Both the position numbers and the translations under genes were made by a program. From assembly GCA_946480525.1 (NCBI GenBank), contig CAMLLA010000160.1:1-8795 (forward strand): 8,795 bases of DNA, written 5' to 3'. This stretch comes from an uncultured Asticcacaulis sp. (GTDB taxonomy: Bacteria; Pseudomonadota; Alphaproteobacteria; Caulobacterales; Caulobacteraceae). The notes below the pieces were generated by a model. The model had not been told where the DNA came from, made no database searches, and saw only the letters and a list, made by a program, of their open reading frames with translations. Shown one piece after another: positions 7,257-8,795 of the stretch. The stretch's first letter is position 1; every line of letters starts with the position of its first letter.

Positions 7257-7344
7257 CTAGAGCGATATGGCGAAACGAAATTGGGCATAGCCAAAAGTGT
7301 CAGCGGTTTGGCTACGAGAACTCCGTTTCGTCTCAAATATATCG
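7257..7344 (+). repeat. Palindromic repeat, copy 2, forming a nested imperfect hairpin
   Basis: The element starts with CTAGAGCGATATGGCGAAA (7257-7275), identical to the complement of 4173-4191. Three nested arm pairs follow in order: 7263-7268 with 7339-7344 (CGATAT/ATATCG), 7271-7277 with 7324-7330 (CGAAACG/CGTTTCG), and 7288-7295 with 7307-7314 (TAGCCAAA/TTTGGCTA). The last pair encloses an 11-base loop. AAAAGTGT (7293-7300) at the inner loop edge also occurs in copy 1 (complement of 4168-4175), so the two are members of one family, with this copy longer or diverged. It may be a short palindromic intergenic repeat or a structured RNA. Confidence 0.65.
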
Positions 7345-7345
7345 A

Positions 7346-7398
7346 CAAAACAAAAACTTAGATCGGACCGATTGCTTCCCCCTAAAAACATTCCGATC
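7346..7398 (-). terminator. Rho-independent terminator of cysNC
   Basis: On the minus strand, six bases after the cysNC TGA, GATCGGA (complement of 7392-7398) pairs perfectly with TCCGATC (complement of 7361-7367). The stem is followed at once by TAAGTTTTTGTTTTG, a near-continuous T-tract (complement of 7346-7360). The loop is long (24 bases), which weakens the case, but the position just after the stop codon and the T-tract support termination. It would separate cysNC transcription from the downstream glycosyltransferase gene. Confidence 0.55.
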
Positions 7399-7404
7399 CA
7401 ACCG

Positions 7405-8795
7405 TCAGATTTGATATTCCGGATTAGAGACGAGATATCCGTTGTCGAGCATGTAGACAACGACCTTTTCGGCGAGGGCTTCCGCCAGCTCATCCGTGGT
7501 ATCGACAAGGATCTCAGCGCGTTCCGGCGCTTCATACGGGCTGTCTATACCGGTGAAATTCTTGATTTCGCCGGCGCGGGCCTTAGCGTACAGGCCCTTG
7601 ACGTCGCGTTGTTCGGCGACTTCAAGCGGCGTCGAGACATAGATCTCGATAAACTCGCCCTCACCCAGCAGGTCGCGCGCCAGTTGCCGCTCGGCGCGGA
7701 ACGGCGAAATGAACGAAACCAGCGTGATCAGGCCGGCGTCGACCATCAGTTTCGAGACTTCGGCGACGCGGCGGATGTTTTCGACACGGTCCCCGGTCGT
7801 GAAGCCAAGGTCCTTGTTCAGGCCGTGGCGGACATTGTCGCCATCCAGCAGATAGGTGTGGTGACCGAGGCTCAGCAGCTTCTTTTCGACCAGGTTGGCG
7901 ATGGTCGATTTCCCCGAGCCCGACAGGCCGGTGAACCACAGTACGGCCGGCTTCTGGCCCTTGGCGGCGGCGCGCGTGGCCTTGGAGACGTCGAGCGCCT
8001 GCCAGTGGACATTGGTCGCGCGGCGCAGGCCGTGGTCGATCATACCGGCGCCGAGCGTCAGGTTCGACACGCGGTCGATGACGATAAAGGCGCCCGTCTC
8101 ATGGTTGTCGGCGTAGGGGTCGAAGGCCACCGCATCCTGGGTCGCCAGGTTGACGACGGCGACCTCGTTGAGCTTGAGCGTCTTGGCGGCCAGTTGCTGG
8201 AAGCTGTTGACGTCGACCTTGTGGCGGATGTCGGTGATGCTGGCCGACACGGTGCGCGAGCCGACCTTGATCAGGTAGGGACGGCCGGGGATCAGCTCGT
8301 CCTCGCTCATCCAGATCAGGTGGGCCTGGAACTGGTCGGAGACTTCGGGGCGGGCCTCGGGCGGGACCAGGACGTCGCCGCGCGAAATATCGATCTCGTC
8401 TTCCAGGGTCAGGGTGACGGCCTGACCGGCGACGGCGCGTTTGAGGTCGCCGTCATAGGTCGAAATGGACTTGACCTTCGACGTCTTGCCGGAATTGGCG
8501 ACCAGAATCGGGTCACCCGGCTTGACCGTGCCGGACGCGATGGTGCCGGAGAAACCGCGGAAGTTGAGGTCGGGGCGGTTGACCCATTGCACCGGCAGGC
8601 GGAAGGGGCGTGTGGTCAGGTCGCGCGAAATGTCGACGGTTTCCAGGTGCTCGACCAGGGTCGGACCCTTGTACCACGGCATCTTGTCGCTGCGTTCCAG
8701 CACGTTGTCGCCATAGCGCGCCGACAGCGGGATGGCCTCAAGCGTCTCGAAGCCGAAACCGGACGCAAAGGCATTATACTCGGTGACGATGCGAT
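7405..8795 (-). CDS. cysNC: Bifunctional sulfate adenylyltransferase subunit 1 / adenylylsulfate kinase (CysN-CysC fusion), N-terminus cut by window edge
   Basis: The frame is open at the right edge; 462 residues are visible, ending with TGA (complement of 7405-7407). Numbering from the first full codon (8791-8793), residues 1-30 are the end of the CysN GTPase domain (ITEYNAFA-like start, [10 protein letters not shown]). [17 protein letters not shown] (38-54) and the two beta-barrel domains of EF-Tu-like GTPases follow. The CysC kinase begins near 281: Walker [10 protein letters not shown] (289-297; bases 7903-7929), [10 protein letters not shown] (317-326), [10 protein letters not shown] (360-369, with the conserved serine) and GLYAKAR (400-406). 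CysN with CysD makes adenylylsulfate from ATP and sulfate, driven by GTP; CysC phosphorylates it to PAPS. The missing 5' part, about 170 codons by comparison with known fusions, should carry the GTP-binding P-loop; cysD would be expected further right. Full-length fusions of this type include rhizobial NodQ. GC is higher than in the neighbouring polysaccharide genes, as for a resident gene. An apparent GTG start at 8701-8703 is internal. Confidence 0.96.
   Translation of the reverse strand, partial: RIVTEYNAFASGFGFETLEAIPLSARYGDNVLERSDKMPWYKGPTLVEHLETVDISRDLTTRPFRLPVQWVNRPDLNFRGFSGTIASGTVKPGDPILVANSGKTSKVKSISTYDGDLKRAVAGQAVTLTLEDEIDISRGDVLVPPEARPEVSDQFQAHLIWMSEDELIPGRPYLIKVGSRTVSASITDIRHKVDVNSFQQLAAKTLKLNEVAVVNLATQDAVAFDPYADNHETGAFIVIDRVSNLTLGAGMIDHGLRRATNVHWQALDVSKATRAAAKGQKPAVLWFTGLSGSGKSTIANLVEKKLLSLGHHTYLLDGDNVRHGLNKDLGFTTGDRVENIRRVAEVSKLMVDAGLITLVSFISPFRAERQLARDLLGEGEFIEIYVSTPLEVAEQRDVKGLYAKARAGEIKNFTGIDSPYEAPERAEILVDTTDELAEALAEKVVVYMLDNGYLVSNPEYQI

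Larger units (their letters stand above)
7107..7404. other. AT-rich intergenic region with terminator, nested hairpin, repeat copy and possible promoter
   Basis: This 298-bp stretch lies downstream of cysNC and upstream of the fusion glycosyltransferase, both on the minus strand. The part next to cysNC is markedly AT-rich (13 G/C in 7321-7360). I see no credible gene: an 81-codon minus-strand frame (7103-7348) begins at TTG within the repeat structure and resembles nothing I know. The parts listed separately are a terminator (7346-7398), a palindromic repeat/nested hairpin (7257-7344) and a candidate promoter (7143-7171). Nothing is seen in about 7172-7256. Confidence 0.7.

Noticed and set aside
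7103..7348. 81-codon minus-strand frame ending at the start of the fusion glycosyltransferase (ATGA overlap)
   Set aside because: The 4-bp overlap is suggestive of a coupled leader gene, but it starts at TTG inside the nested hairpin, has no clear ribosome binding site, and its peptide resembles nothing known.
8701..8703. GTG start for cysNC
   Set aside because: The same frame continues without a stop to the window edge and encodes conserved CysN residues ([10 protein letters not shown]), so the gene begins outside.
1..8795. CRISPR array, tRNA, rRNA, transposase or phage genes
   Set aside because: No regularly spaced direct repeats, no cloverleaf or rRNA-like sequence, and no transposase or integrase motifs were found on either strand.

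Overview
The window looks like part of a surface-polysaccharide locus of a Gram-negative bacterium, probably an alphaproteobacterium. The evidence for that group is moderate GC, a fused CysN-CysC sulfate-activation protein, and TAGAGCG-ended palindromic intergenic repeats of a kind I associate with alphaproteobacteria. Caulobacterales is possible, but I cannot fix the genus from sequence alone.

Layout: 2-4092 is a tightly packed plus-strand operon that enters from the left. It holds the end of an extended SDR sugar-nucleotide reductase/epimerase (probably RfbS/Prt-like), a very clear CDP-paratose 2-epimerase (RfbE/Tyv), an unrecognised 215-aa protein, and a 667-aa protein with a C-terminal GT61 (DUF563) glycosyltransferase domain. 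The genes overlap by up to 11 bp or are separated by 1-3 bp. Positions 4093-4187 form a short convergent intergenic region with two hairpins. Positions 4188-7106 (minus) encode a 972-aa fusion: a capsule-synthesis-like GT-B half, a beta-sandwich-like linker module and a GT2 glycosyltransferase. Positions 7107-7404 are AT-rich and non-coding, with a Rho-independent terminator, a nested hairpin, a repeat copy and a possible promoter. From 7405 to the right edge is the 3' part of cysNC (minus), truncated by the window.

How the genes may work together: the rfbS-rfbE pair suggests that the cell makes CDP-paratose and CDP-tyvelose (3,6-dideoxyhexoses), best known from Salmonella group D and Yersinia O-antigens. 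The GT61 and dual-GT proteins are candidates for assembling the glycan that carries this sugar. CysNC makes APS and PAPS; its position next to the locus could mean that the glycan is sulfated, or that cysNC is the conserved gene at the edge of a variable island. Its higher GC than the polysaccharide genes fits the second reading.

The most notable points are the tyvelose epimerase outside its classical hosts, the two multi-domain glycosyltransferases (one with an unassigned Rossmann-like N-terminal half), the unrecognised gene translationally coupled to rfbE, and an inverted 19-bp repeat pair bracketing the fusion glycosyltransferase gene. I saw no complete novel defence or mobile system, CRISPR array, tRNA or rRNA.
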